Shown here in pieces: positions 23,515 through 32,452 of a stretch of DNA of 35,906 nt. A program made the translations under genes and the position numbers. The notes beneath the pieces are model-generated. The model searched no databases. It had not been told where the DNA came from and saw nothing but the letters and a program-made list of their open reading frames with translations. Source of the DNA: Sphingomonadales bacterium (lineage in GTDB: Bacteria; Bacteroidota; Bacteroidia; Chitinophagales; Chitinophagaceae); the NCBI GenBank assembly GCA_016872195.1, contig VHAT01000020.1:1-35906 (forward strand), in the 5' to 3' direction. The stretch's first letter is position 1. Each line of letters opens with the position of its first letter.

Positions 23515-25662
23515 ATGCGACTGCTCCTCCTCTTTTTATGGCTACCGGCCCTATGCTTTAGCCAGACCAAGTCCATCACGCTTGAAGACATCTATAAAAA
23601 GGGGACCTTTCGGACCGACCCCGTCGCCGCATCCTTTGGTACCGAAAAAGCAGCGACTCCTGCCATCAATTGGGATCGCTTTACCGATGCGCAAGGAAAA
23701 AAGATCGGGCGTCCAGACGAGATCATTGGCTGTGAGACCTATCCTAATCTGCAATTGATCAAGGTTAAGACAGAACCTATTTACCGGAGGTCTTCCAAGT
23801 CGCTTCTTTATTTGTACAACAGTATTGACTCTTCGCTAACCACCATTGGGGGCGCTACCAAATCGCTGCATCCACAGTTCTCTCCCGACGGACAGTATAT
23901 TTCGTATGTACAAAACAATAACTTGATCTTATACCATATACCCACGGCCACCTACAAATCGGTGACCACCGATGGTAAATGGAATTATATTATCAACGGA
24001 AACTGCGACTGGGTCTACGAAGAAGAATTTGAATTCAGCCGGGCTTACAAATGGAGCCCCAAAGGAAATTACATCGCCTACTACCGATTTGATGAATCGG
24101 GGGTAAAAGAATTCAATATGACCCTTTACGATAATGCGCACAATAGCGATTATCGTTATAAATATCCTAAGGCGGGAGACGACAACTCGGTAGTGGAGAT
24201 CTACATTTACGATGTCAACAAGGCCACCAAGGCTAAGGCACAATACGAAACTGGCGATATCTACATTCCCCGTATCAAATGGACCACTGACGATCGACAG
24301 TTGGTGGTATACTGGATGAACAGACATCAAAACGACCTAAAACTGCTGCGCACCGATGCCGCCACCGGAAACAGTACGCTGCTCTATGCCGAAAAGAATA
24401 AATACTTTGTAGAGATCAACGACGACTGGTGGTTCTTAAAAGACGGAAAGCAATATCTCTTTAGCAGCGAAATGAACGGCTATCGTCATCTTTATTTATA
24501 CAGCCTGGATGGCACTGTTAAGAAACAGTTGACAAAGGGAAATGCAGAGGTAACCGAAGTAAATGCCGTCGATGAAGTAAATAAACGAATTTACTATACG
24601 CTGGCCTGGCCTCGTCCCATGGACAGAAATTTGTTCGTAACGGATTTTAATGGCGAAAAAACCTATGCCCTTACCAATGGAGAAGGATGGAATCGGGCTA
24701 CATTCAACGAAGATCTCAGCCAATTTATCCTTTACTACTCTACCATCAATACACCGCAGACCGTCAGTTTGCAGCGGATCGTAGCTGACAAGAAAAAAGG
24801 CATCAGCGCTGCGCAAGAAAAGCTATTTGGTGAATCGCCCAAATTAAAAGCGACCATGCGGGAATTTGGTTTTGGTGATGCAGCCTTTATTCGGCTCCCC
24901 AATTCGAAAGGCGATACCCTCAATGGATGGATGCTAAAACCCGCTGGATTCGATCCGGCAAAAAAATATCCGGTACTATTCTGTAACTATGGCGGGCCGG
25001 GTTCACAGCAAGTGGCCAATCGTTTTGGCACTGTAAGTACCTGGCATCAATTACTGGCGCAGAAAGGATTTATCGTGGTCAGTGTAGACAATACCGGTAC
25101 AGGCTTCCGGGGAGAGGAATTCAAGAAAAAAACCTATTTACAGCTCGGAAAATTCGAAATAGAAGATCAGATCGATGCCGCTAAGGAACTAGGGAAACTC
25201 CCTTGGGTAGATAAGGAGAAGATCGGCCATTGGGGATGGAGTTACGGAGGTTTCATGAGTTCGTTGGCCATTACGAAGGGAGCAGGCGTGTTCAGTGCTG
25301 CCGTGGCCGTGGCGCCTGTAACCAGCTGGCGTTATTATGATAATATCTACACAGAGCGATACATGCGCACGCCAAAGGAGAATCCGACCGGATATGACGA
25401 TAACTCACCCATCAACCATACTGAAAAGATCAAGGGAAAGTATTTGATCATACACGGAACGGCCGACGACAATGTGCATTTCCAAAACGCTACGCAAATG
25501 ATCACGGCGTTGGTTAAAAACAATGTTGACTTCGAAAGTGCGTATTACCCAAACAAGAACCATGGCATTAGCGGCATGGCCGATAATACTACTTTCCATT
25601 TGTGGAGCAAGAAAACAAACTGGATCTTGAAAGTACTCGGTAACGAAAACACCCTCCGCTAA
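23515..25662 (+). CDS. Secreted dipeptidyl-peptidase IV-like S9B peptidase
   Basis: This 715-residue protein has a signal peptide (LLLLFLWLPALCFSQ). An eight-bladed N-terminal propeller follows (DPPIV_N, about 60-480) with DWVYEEEF, the Glu pair that holds the substrate N-terminus in DPP-IV. The catalytic domain has GHWGWSYGGFMSSLA with Ser576, IHGTADDNVHFQN with the Asp and PNKNHGISG with the His. It should remove X-Pro or X-Ala dipeptides from peptides in the periplasm. It is cotranscribed with the upstream alpha-oxoamine synthase (6 bp gap). A strong hairpin starts 9 bp after the stop. Confidence 0.93.
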   Translation: MRLLLLFLWLPALCFSQTKSITLEDIYKKGTFRTDPVAASFGTEKAATPAINWDRFTDAQGKKIGRPDEIIGCETYPNLQLIKVKTEPIYRRSSKSLLYLYNSIDSSLTTIGGATKSLHPQFSPDGQYISYVQNNNLILYHIPTATYKSVTTDGKWNYIINGNCDWVYEEEFEFSRAYKWSPKGNYIAYYRFDESGVKEFNMTLYDNAHNSDYRYKYPKAGDDNSVVEIYIYDVNKATKAKAQYETGDIYIPRIKWTTDDRQLVVYWMNRHQNDLKLLRTDAATGNSTLLYAEKNKYFVEINDDWWFLKDGKQYLFSSEMNGYRHLYLYSLDGTVKKQLTKGNAEVTEVNAVDEVNKRIYYTLAWPRPMDRNLFVTDFNGEKTYALTNGEGWNRATFNEDLSQFILYYSTINTPQTVSLQRIVADKKKGISAAQEKLFGESPKLKATMREFGFGDAAFIRLPNSKGDTLNGWMLKPAGFDPAKKYPVLFCNYGGPGSQQVANRFGTVSTWHQLLAQKGFIVVSVDNTGTGFRGEEFKKKTYLQLGKFEIEDQIDAAKELGKLPWVDKEKIGHWGWSYGGFMSSLAITKGAGVFSAAVAVAPVTSWRYYDNIYTERYMRTPKENPTGYDDNSPINHTEKIKGKYLIIHGTADDNVHFQNATQMITALVKNNVDFESAYYPNKNHGISGMADNTTFHLWSKKTNWILKVLGNENTLR

Positions 25663-25670
25663 AAAAAGAA

Positions 25671-25690
25671 CCCCCGATAAAAATCGGGGG
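25671..25690. terminator. Perfect 8-bp hairpin after the DPP-IV-like gene
   Basis: CCCCCGAT pairs with ATCGGGGG around AAAA. The A-run before it (25661-25667) reads as a T-run on the minus strand, so by sequence it is a better minus-strand terminator, although no minus-strand gene enters from the right. On the plus strand no T-run follows (GGCCCTAATC). It may stop the DPP-IV transcript weakly, protect its 3' end, or serve an unannotated minus-strand RNA. Confidence 0.5.
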
Positions 25691-25730
25691 GCCCTAATCA
25701 TAGACCATTAACCATTAAACCTTATCCTAT

Positions 25731-25760
25731 GAAAATTCGAGTTCAATCTCGAAAATTTTC
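25731..25760. other. Imperfect inverted repeat in the DPP-IV/ubiX gap
   Basis: GAAAATTCGAG (25731-25741) pairs with CTCGAAAATTTTC (25748-25760) around TTCAAT, with two extra bases in the right arm. It lies in the 211-bp gap before ubiX, downstream of a short repeated phrase (ACCATTA twice, 25705-25718). It may be an operator or part of a leader RNA. Apart from this and the 25671 hairpin I see nothing in the gap. Confidence 0.35.
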
Positions 25761-25873
25761 GGGAGTTTCTTGGTTATAAATGAACTAATTTTCAAAAAAT
25801 AAGGGTAAACTACTAATATTTTCCTTCGTCCTAATACGGCTGAACTAATTGCCGTTTATTTAGTTATTGAATC

Positions 25874-26431
25874 ATGAGAAGAATTCTGGTCTGTGTTACG
25901 GGAGCCAGTGGCTCGATCTACGCTCAAAGTTTACTGCAAAAACTTATGCTTGCCCGCTCGCAATGGGAGCAATTAGCGGTGGTCATGACCACGAACGCCA
26001 AGGCAGTTTGGAATACAGAGCTGGAGCCAAATACGTGGAAAGAATTCGACGTACTACGCTACGAAACCAACGACTTCTCAGCCCCCTTTGCCTCAGGCTC
26101 TGGCCAATACGATACCATGATAGTGGTTCCCTGCTCGATGGGGACACTTGGCAGGATCGCTACTGGTGTATCAAGTGACCTGATCACCAGAGCCGCCGAT
26201 GTGGTACTTAAAGAGAGAAGAAAGCTTATTTGCGTCGTCAGAGAAACGCCTTATAACTTGATCCACATACGTAATATGGAGACCATTACGCTAGCCGGAG
26301 GGATCATTTGCCCTGCAACACCCTCTTTTTATAGCAGACCGTCAACGCTGCAAGAGGTAGCCGCCACGGTAACTGACCGGGTTATGGACCTGGCGGGCTT
26401 ATCCGTAAAAACGTTCCGCTGGGGGCAGTGA
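25874..26431 (+). CDS. ubiX: Flavin prenyltransferase UbiX
   Basis: This 185-residue flavoprotein has the full UbiX signature: RRILVCVTGASGSIYAQSLLQ at the N-terminus (FMN-binding GASGSIYA at residues 10-17), VVPCSMGTLGRIATGVSSDLITRAADVVLKERR at about 86-118 and VVRETPYNLIHIRNM at about 121-135. It prenylates FMN with dimethylallyl phosphate to make the cofactor of UbiD-type decarboxylases. No ubiD lies in the window. As Bacteroidota make menaquinone, the partner may be a futalosine-pathway or aromatic-acid decarboxylase. The gene is single and ends 7 bp from the convergent aconitase stop. Confidence 0.94.
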   Translation: MRRILVCVTGASGSIYAQSLLQKLMLARSQWEQLAVVMTTNAKAVWNTELEPNTWKEFDVLRYETNDFSAPFASGSGQYDTMIVVPCSMGTLGRIATGVSSDLITRAADVVLKERRKLICVVRETPYNLIHIRNMETITLAGGIICPATPSFYSRPSTLQEVAATVTDRVMDLAGLSVKTFRWGQ

Positions 26432-26438
26432 AAACCAA

Positions 26439-28712
26439 TTAGGCCATTCCCAAGGCCTGGCTGCGAATCACATTGAGTGCTCCACCAGCCTTGAACCAAT
26501 CGATCTGCTGCTGATTATAGGAGTGATGGGCCTCAATACGATCAGAGGTTCCGTCTTGATGATGCAATACGATCTGCAATGACTTTCCGGGAGTAAAGCT
26601 TGTAAGACCGATCACATCGATACGATCGTCCTCTTGCACCAGCTCATAATCGGCTTTATTGGCGAAGGTGAGTGCCAGCATCCCCTGCTTCTTCAGATTA
26701 GTTTCGTGTATGCGGGCAAATGACTTCACCAATACCACGCGCACTCCTAAATGGCGGGGTTCCATGGCAGCATGCTCGCGAGAAGATCCCTCTCCGTAAT
26801 TCTCATCGCCTACCACCAAGGATCCCATTGCGGCAGCCTTGTAAGCACGTTGGGTAGCGGGCACCGGACCATATTCACCAGTAAGTTGATTCTTTACGCT
26901 ATCGGCCTTATCGTTGAAATAATTGATGGCCCCGATCAGCATGTTATTACTGATATTGTCTAGATGCCCTCTGAATTTGAGCCAGGGACCGGCCATAGAG
27001 ATATGATCGGTGGTACATTTTCCTTTGGCCTTGATCAGAAGACGAAGGTCTTTCAGATCGGTACCCTCCCAAGCAGCAAAAGGATAGAGAAGTTGTAATC
27101 GCTTACTATCGGATTTAACGTCTACTGTCACCTTACTACCGTCTGCGGCCGGAGCCTGGTAACCGGCATCCTCCACCGCAAACCCTTTTTGAGGCAATTC
27201 ATCGCCCGCCGGTGGATCAAGTTTGACAGACTCCCCTTTCTCATTGGTGAGCGTATCGGTAAGGGGGTTAAAGGTCAGATCGCCTGCAATGGCCAGAGCC
27301 GTTACCAACTCGGGGCTGGCCACAAAGGCCAGCGTATTAGGGTTACCATCGGCACGCTTGGCAAAATTTCGGTTAAAGGAATGGACAATGGTATTACGTT
27401 CTTGCTTTTCGGCTCCCATACGATCCCACATCCCGATGCAAGGCCCACAAGCATTGGCAAATACGGTCGCTCCAATTTGGGAGAAGGTCTCTAAGAATCC
27501 ATCTCTTTCAATTGTATAGCGAACCTGTTCACTTCCGGGTGTAATGGTAAATTCGGCCTTGGTCTTTAGCCCTTTTTGAGCTACTTGTCTGGCTAAACTT
27601 ACTGCACGGCTAATGTCTTCGTAAGAGGAGTTGGTGCAGCTACCGATCAATCCTACTTCGACCTTGGTTGGCCAGTTATTTTTAGCAGCGGCCTCTTTCA
27701 TTTTCGAAATAGGCGTCGCCAGATCGGGCGTAAATGGTCCATTCAGGTGTGGCTCTAACTCATTGAGATCAATTTCATATACTTCGTCGAAATACTTTTT
27801 AGGATTGGCATACACCTCGGGGTCGCCCGTTAGGTGTTCTTTGATCGCATCGGCTGCAGCGGCCACTTCGGCACGACCGGTTGCTTTGAGATAACGACTC
27901 ATGCTTTCATCGTATCCAAAGGTAGAAGTGGTAGCCCCGATCTCGGCACCCATGTTACAGATCGTACCCTTGCCGGTACAGCTCATCGAAGTAGCCCCTT
28001 CGCCAAAATATTCCACAATGGCATTGGTTCCTCCCTTTACGGTGAGCAGTCCAGCCACTTTAAGAATCACATCCTTGGGAGAAGTCCATCCATTTAACTT
28101 TCCTGTTAATTTGATTCCGATAAGTTTTGGCATCAGCAACTCCCAGCTCAAACCGGCCATCACATCGCAAGCATCAGCACCACCTACCCCGATCGCGATC
28201 ATGCCCAGTCCACCGGCATTGACGGTGTGAGAATCGGTTCCGATCATCATTCCCCCCGGAAAAGCATAATTCTCTAATACCACCTGGTGAATAATACCGG
28301 CGCCGGGTTTCCAAAAGCCGATTCCGTATTTGTTGGAGATCGATGACAAAAAATTATAAACCTCTTCGTTGTCGGCAACGGCTTTATTCAGATCGGTCTT
28401 GCCCTCTTGCTTAGCCACGATCAGGTGATCGCAATGTACGGTAGAGGGCACGGCTACTTTCTTTCTACCCGTGGTATCGAACTGCAACAAGGCCATCTGT
28501 GCCGTTGCATCTTGCATAGCCACACGGTCTGGGGCAAAATCCACATAATCCTTTCCCCGGGCATAATCGGACAGGGGCACTCCTTTCCAGAGGTGGCTAT
28601 ACAGGATTTTTTCACTCAAGGTCAGGGGCTTACCCAATGCCTGGCGGGCAGCGGCCACCTTCGAAGGCATGCTCGCATATACTTGTTTGATAAGGTCCAG
28701 ATCGAATACCAT
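26439..28712 (-). CDS. acn: Aconitate hydratase, mitochondrial type
   Basis: This 757-residue enzyme binds its [4Fe-4S] cluster through Cys359 ([10 protein letters not shown]), Cys422 and Cys425 ([10 protein letters not shown]), almost the numbering of pig heart aconitase (358, 421, 424). Other landmarks are [23 protein letters not shown] and the swivel-domain [17 protein letters not shown]. It interconverts citrate and isocitrate in the TCA cycle. The start at 28712 ([16 protein letters not shown]) matches the family. It is monocistronic, with a TAATTTTG box 46 bp upstream, divergent from the PspC-like gene. A few long antisense frames inside it are shadows. Confidence 0.97.
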   Translation of the reverse strand: MVFDLDLIKQVYASMPSKVAAARQALGKPLTLSEKILYSHLWKGVPLSDYARGKDYVDFAPDRVAMQDATAQMALLQFDTTGRKKVAVPSTVHCDHLIVAKQEGKTDLNKAVADNEEVYNFLSSISNKYGIGFWKPGAGIIHQVVLENYAFPGGMMIGTDSHTVNAGGLGMIAIGVGGADACDVMAGLSWELLMPKLIGIKLTGKLNGWTSPKDVILKVAGLLTVKGGTNAIVEYFGEGATSMSCTGKGTICNMGAEIGATTSTFGYDESMSRYLKATGRAEVAAAADAIKEHLTGDPEVYANPKKYFDEVYEIDLNELEPHLNGPFTPDLATPISKMKEAAAKNNWPTKVEVGLIGSCTNSSYEDISRAVSLARQVAQKGLKTKAEFTITPGSEQVRYTIERDGFLETFSQIGATVFANACGPCIGMWDRMGAEKQERNTIVHSFNRNFAKRADGNPNTLAFVASPELVTALAIAGDLTFNPLTDTLTNEKGESVKLDPPAGDELPQKGFAVEDAGYQAPAADGSKVTVDVKSDSKRLQLLYPFAAWEGTDLKDLRLLIKAKGKCTTDHISMAGPWLKFRGHLDNISNNMLIGAINYFNDKADSVKNQLTGEYGPVPATQRAYKAAAMGSLVVGDENYGEGSSREHAAMEPRHLGVRVVLVKSFARIHETNLKKQGMLALTFANKADYELVQEDDRIDVIGLTSFTPGKSLQIVLHHQDGTSDRIEAHHSYNQQQIDWFKAGGALNVIRSQALGMA

Positions 28713-28758
28713 AATAGAGGAATAATTGAGATGATAAAAAGAGCTTGGCTCTGCGCGG

Positions 28759-28766
28759 CAAAATTA
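28759..28766 (-). promoter_or_regulatory. -7 promoter box of the aconitase gene
   Basis: Minus-strand TAATTTTG matches TAnnTTTG, 46 bp before the ATG at 28712. The resulting leader of about 40 nt is AT-rich without a Shine-Dalgarno sequence. No TTG is seen at the expected -33 distance. Confidence 0.5.
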
Positions 28767-28825
28767 CGAAAGTCGCGGCTTGTTAAAAAATGCCCAATCC
28801 ACTATCTTAGCAGAGGCCTTGCACT

Positions 28826-29047
28826 ATGAATAAGGTAAAATCATTTGTAGAATGGAACGCCTTTGGCGTTTGTGCCGCCATCGGTAATCGAATGGGCATT
28901 GCCACTAGCCGGATTCGCCAGTTTTTCATGTATACCTCGGTGCTTACCCTTGGCTCTCCTGTGATCATCTACATGGTATTGGCCTTTTGGGGCAACCTGA
29001 ACGAATACATTCGTCAACGCCGCAGAAATCCCTGGTATCATTTGTAA
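28826..29047 (+). CDS. PspC-like small membrane protein
   Basis: This 73-residue protein has the shape of the PspC domain: an N-terminal amphipathic part with FGVCAAIGNRMGIATSRIRQFFMYTSVLT, then one transmembrane helix (about 40-58, GSPVIIYMVLAFWG), and a basic tail (RQRRRNPW). Bacteroidota often carry such short stand-alone PspC proteins; PspC in Enterobacteria senses envelope stress, but no pspA-like gene is near, so this role is not implied. A weak box (TATCTTAG, 28803-28810) lies 15 bp before the ATG. The gene is convergent with the cysteine desulfurase gene (43 bp between stops). Confidence 0.75.
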   Translation: MNKVKSFVEWNAFGVCAAIGNRMGIATSRIRQFFMYTSVLTLGSPVIIYMVLAFWGNLNEYIRQRRRNPWYHL

Positions 29048-29090
29048 TTAGACTCCGCTGTACACTACGTTCAACTTTCTTCTCGGATCG

Positions 29091-30215
29091 TCAAATCAGT
29101 GTCTCCAGCGTACGAAGCACGTGGTCGAGTTGCTCCCGCGTATTGTATTTCGAAAAAGAAAAACGGATAGGTACGCCGGTGGCAGGACGCAAGGCTCTGA
29201 TCACATGGCTACCCAGATCGGCTCCGCTGCTGCAAGCACTCCCCCCGGAGACACAGATACCCTGCATATCCAGAGCCATCAGCAACATCTCTGTTTTTTC
29301 ATTGCGGGGAAAAGAGACATTTAGCACGGTATACAAACTCTGCCCATCCCAATCGCCATTGAAAATAACACCGGGAACTCGCTTTTGAAGGGCCTCGGCC
29401 ATATACAGTTTTAACGAGAGGATATGGGCGGTATCCTGCTCCAGCTGCTGATCGGCTAACTCCAGCGCCTTGGCAAAACCCACGATGCCGTAAATATTTT
29501 CGGTACCGGCTCGCATATTGCGCTCCTGTCCTCCGCCGTGCAGCATAGGACGAATAGCGATCGAATCGGATACATAGAGCAATCCTACCCCTTTAGGTCC
29601 ATGAAATTTATGGCTGGCACCGGTGGCAAAGTGGATCCATTTTTTACTGAGATCAAGACGGTAATGCCCCAATGTCTGAACGGTATCGGAATGAAAAATA
29701 GCATTATGCTCTTGGCAGATGGCCCCTACCCGCTCTATATCGAGCAAGTTCCCGATCTCGTTATTGGCATGCATCAAACTTACCAGCACCCGCTCAGAGG
29801 AACCGGCCACTAGCAAGGCCAATTGATCCAGATCGATATGTCCATTGATGGTAATGGGAACATAGCTGACAGTAAGGGAATACTTTTTTTGGAGGTGCTC
29901 AACGGTATGCAACACTGCATGATGCTCTACCGCCGAGGTGATGATGTGACGACAACCCAGGTCTTCAACGGCTGCGACCAGCGCCATGTTATCACTTTCG
30001 GTGCCGCCACTGGTAAAAAAGATCTCGCCAGGGCTGGCCTTGACAATACCGGCCACTGTCTTTCGAGCATTCTCTACCGCCAACCGCGTTTCCCGTCCAA
30101 AGGAGTAGATCGATGAAGGATTACCGAAGTGCGTGGTCAGGTATGGCAACATAGCCTCCATAACGCGGGCGTCCAGCGGTGTAGTAGCAGCATTATCTAA
30201 GTAAATTCGATTCAT
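29091..30215 (-). CDS. Cysteine desulfurase (IscS/NifS family)
   Basis: I place the start at 30215 (374 residues, MNRIYLDNAATTPLD), because the family begins here. The open frame that continues 54 codons further upstream runs into the glmM gene in another frame and is not conserved-looking. Features are FTSGGTESDN, HSDTVQTLGH, the PLP Lys203 in SHKFHGPKG and the persulfide Cys328 in GGSACSSGA (same number as E. coli IscS). It releases sulfur from cysteine for Fe-S clusters or tRNA thiolation. No iscU or suf gene is adjacent, so a tRNA-thiolation or general role is possible. A -7 box lies 8 nt before the ATG. Confidence 0.92.
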   Translation of the reverse strand: MNRIYLDNAATTPLDARVMEAMLPYLTTHFGNPSSIYSFGRETRLAVENARKTVAGIVKASPGEIFFTSGGTESDNMALVAAVEDLGCRHIITSAVEHHAVLHTVEHLQKKYSLTVSYVPITINGHIDLDQLALLVAGSSERVLVSLMHANNEIGNLLDIERVGAICQEHNAIFHSDTVQTLGHYRLDLSKKWIHFATGASHKFHGPKGVGLLYVSDSIAIRPMLHGGGQERNMRAGTENIYGIVGFAKALELADQQLEQDTAHILSLKLYMAEALQKRVPGVIFNGDWDGQSLYTVLNVSFPRNEKTEMLLMALDMQGICVSGGSACSSGADLGSHVIRALRPATGVPIRFSFSKYNTREQLDHVLRTLETLI

Positions 30216-30223
30216 GTGGCGGA

Positions 30224-30231
30224 CAAATATA
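30224..30231 (-). promoter_or_regulatory. -7 promoter box of the cysteine desulfurase gene
   Basis: Minus-strand TATATTTG is an exact TAnnTTTG match in the 38-bp gap after glmM, ending 8 nt before the ATG at 30215. The transcript would have a leader of about 0-3 nt. It supports the shorter start for this gene. Confidence 0.5.
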
Positions 30232-30253
30232 CTATGAAACGAGCTCTGGACTT

Positions 30254-31630
30254 TTAGGAGACCTCGTTGATATCGCGCATCAACTGCTGAGCCAGGGCAG
30301 CGGCCTTGCTCTCCAGATCGCTTTCGGCATAGATACGGATAATGGGCTCCGTATTGGAACTTCGCAGATGGACCCAATCGTTTTCAAATTCTATCTTGAG
30401 TCCGTCCTCAGTATGCTGAGGAAGGTCTGCGTACTTTGCTCGGATCGCTGCAAAAATAGCAGCCAAGTCGGTGCCCGCGTGTAACTCGATTTTATTCTTG
30501 GAGATCACGTAATCAGGATATTTTTTCCTGAACTCGCTGCATTTTTTTCCGGACGCTGCCAGATGCGTCATAAAGAGCGCTATGCCGATCAGTGCATCGC
30601 GCCCATAATGAAAATCGGGAACAATCACACCTCCGTTACCCTCCCCTCCAATTACTGCCTGTACCTCCTTCATCTTAGCCACTACATTGACTTCTCCTAC
30701 CGCAGCAGACGCATACTGCCCCCCTTTTGCCAGCGAAAGCTCTTTCAACGATTTTGTACTACTTAGGTTGCTGACCGTATAACCCAACCGGTGCGAAAGC
30801 ACATGATCCGCTACTGCTACCAGGGTATACTCCTCTCCAAACAACGTCCCATCCTCATTGACAAAACAAAGTCGGTCCACATCGGGATCAACGGCAATAC
30901 CCAAATCGGCGCCTTGCCGGACCACCTCTTGGCATAGCGACTGCAAATTCTCGGGCAACGGTTCGGGCGAATGTGCGAATTGCCCATTTACCTCTTGGTT
31001 AAGAACGATCACCTCAGTCACACCCAAGCGTTGAAGTAAGGCCGGCACATAGAGTGCCCCGGACGAATTGATGGCATCGACCACAACTTTATATTTCTTG
31101 TTGGCGATCTGCGTAGCATTGACCAAGGGATATTGTAAGATAGCGTCAAGATGATATTCTTTGTAGTCAGCTACTGCTACCGTGCCGAGTTGATCGATCG
31201 AAGCAAAGCTAAATTGCTCTTGTTGCGCCAAGGACAAGACCTGGGCACCCAGCATGGCGTCTATAAATTCTCCCTTTTCGTTGAGCAGCTTCAAGGCGTT
31301 CCATTCCCGAGGATTATGACTGGCCGTAATAATGATACCCCCATCCGCTGCAGCGGCTGTAACGGCCATTTCGACCGTGGGCGTGGTACTCAGACCCAGA
31401 TCGATCACATCGATCCCCATGCCTACCAGTGTGCTGATCACCAATTGATGCACCATTGGACCGCTGATGCGCCCATCGCGACCCACGACGATACGAATGC
31501 GCTCTTTTTTTCCTTTGATAACGGTACCAAAGGCGGCGACGAATTTTACGATATCGAGTGGGGTAAGATTATCGCCGGGTTTATTTCCGATCGTACCTCT
31601 TATACCCGAAATACTTTTGATCAATGCCAT
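30254..31630 (-). CDS. glmM: Phosphoglucosamine mutase
   Basis: I choose the start at 31630 (458 residues, MALIKSISGIRGTIGNK). The seven extra residues upstream are not family-like and would overlap the promoter box. The active-site Ser104 lies in ITASHNPREWNALK, the Mg-binding loop is AVDPDVDRLCFV, GGEGNGGVIVP is the sugar-binding loop, and the C-terminal phosphate loop is RSSNTEPIIRIYAE. The mutase converts glucosamine-6-phosphate to glucosamine-1-phosphate for UDP-GlcNAc, peptidoglycan and LPS. The NAL(K)-type sequence after the Ser fits GlmM; phosphomannomutase cannot be fully excluded. It is divergent from the methyltransferase. Confidence 0.9.
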   Translation of the reverse strand: MALIKSISGIRGTIGNKPGDNLTPLDIVKFVAAFGTVIKGKKERIRIVVGRDGRISGPMVHQLVISTLVGMGIDVIDLGLSTTPTVEMAVTAAAADGGIIITASHNPREWNALKLLNEKGEFIDAMLGAQVLSLAQQEQFSFASIDQLGTVAVADYKEYHLDAILQYPLVNATQIANKKYKVVVDAINSSGALYVPALLQRLGVTEVIVLNQEVNGQFAHSPEPLPENLQSLCQEVVRQGADLGIAVDPDVDRLCFVNEDGTLFGEEYTLVAVADHVLSHRLGYTVSNLSSTKSLKELSLAKGGQYASAAVGEVNVVAKMKEVQAVIGGEGNGGVIVPDFHYGRDALIGIALFMTHLAASGKKCSEFRKKYPDYVISKNKIELHAGTDLAAIFAAIRAKYADLPQHTEDGLKIEFENDWVHLRSSNTEPIIRIYAESDLESKAAALAQQLMRDINEVS

Positions 31631-31648
31631 AATGGGGCTTTTGCGCTG

Positions 31649-31656
31649 CAAAAATA
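31649..31656 (-). promoter_or_regulatory. -7 promoter box of glmM
   Basis: Minus-strand TATTTTTG is an exact TAnnTTTG match, 18 bp before the ATG at 31630. This leaves a leader of about 10-13 nt. The divergent methyltransferase box lies 41 bp away. Confidence 0.5.
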
Positions 31657-31697
31657 CAGATTGACCCGCTATACCCTTTCGGAACTTTACCAGCGCT

Positions 31698-31705
31698 TAC
31701 CTTTG
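31698..31705 (+). promoter_or_regulatory. -7 promoter box of the methyltransferase gene
   Basis: TACCTTTG is an exact TAnnTTTG match ending 3 nt before the ATG at 31709. It predicts a leaderless transcript and supports this start over the much longer open frame. Confidence 0.45.
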
Positions 31706-31708
31706 CCT

Positions 31709-32452
31709 ATGGCTCGAAAAACATGGTTTACCAATTGGTTCAATTCTCCCTACTATCACCAGCTATACGCACACAGAGACGAAAAAGAAGCCAAGGCCTT
31801 TATTGAGCGGCTTATCGCTTACCTGCATCCGGTCGATCACGCCACCATGCTCGACATGGCCTGCGGAAGGGGGCGTCACAGCCGCACACTGGCCGCATTA
31901 GGATTTGACGTGACCGGCGTAGATGTTGCCCCTGCGAACATTCGCTTTGCCAAGCGATACGAAACATCCCATTTACATTTTGAGGTGCATGATATGCGAA
32001 AACTGCTCTGTAGCCGCTGCTTTGACTATGTATTTAATTTCTTTACCAGCTTCGGCTATTTCGATCAGGTGCATCAAAACGAACTGTCCCTGCACACGAT
32101 GGTAACCGCCTTAAAAAAAGACGGCATCTTGGTCATGGACTACATGAATAGCCCAACTGCTTCGAGACAATTGGTACCCAGAGAAGAAAAAATGATAAAA
32201 GAGACTCTTTTTGTGATCGAACGGCACGAGGATGACCAGTACTTTTACAAAACCATTACCGTAACCGATCCCCTATTGGCAACCCCACTACGCTTTACCG
32301 AGAAAGTATGCAAATTCTCCTTGGCTGAACTTAGTGACTGGCTTCAAAAACAGGGCATGAGATTGCAAGAGGTCAAGGGAGATTACCAGCTGCAACCGTA
32401 CGATGAACAACATTCACCGCGAATGATACTGATTGCCCGCCGCGAGCAATGA
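31709..32452 (+). CDS. Class I SAM-dependent methyltransferase
   Basis: The reading frame stays open for 558 bp upstream, but that part is antisense to glmM. The protein begins at 31709 (247 residues, MARKTWFTNWFNSPYYHQLY). This start matches a common Bacteroidota family. The SAM-binding motif I is MLDMACGRGRHSRTLA at about residues 50-65, followed by VTGVDVAP with the ribose-binding Asp. FDYVFNFFTSFGYF is motif IV. The substrate is unknown; the family resembles small-molecule methyltransferases next to tellurite-resistance TehB. The TGA touches the TGA of the convergent sulfatase gene without any gap. Confidence 0.85.
   Translation: MARKTWFTNWFNSPYYHQLYAHRDEKEAKAFIERLIAYLHPVDHATMLDMACGRGRHSRTLAALGFDVTGVDVAPANIRFAKRYETSHLHFEVHDMRKLLCSRCFDYVFNFFTSFGYFDQVHQNELSLHTMVTALKKDGILVMDYMNSPTASRQLVPREEKMIKETLFVIERHEDDQYFYKTITVTDPLLATPLRFTEKVCKFSLAELSDWLQKQGMRLQEVKGDYQLQPYDEQHSPRMILIARREQ

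Noticed and set aside
27189-28230. Several plus-strand frames of 90-110 residues inside the aconitase gene
   Set aside because: They are antisense to conserved aconitase sequence, overlap each other and have low-complexity composition typical of shadow frames.
30216-30377. 54-codon N-terminal extension of the cysteine desulfurase
   Set aside because: It overlaps the 3' end of glmM; the conserved protein begins at MNRIYLDNAATTP, and the -7 box lies inside the extension.
31151-31708. Long upstream extension of the methyltransferase frame
   Set aside because: It is antisense to glmM, is unlike any methyltransferase N-terminus, and a family-like start plus a promoter box occur at 31709.
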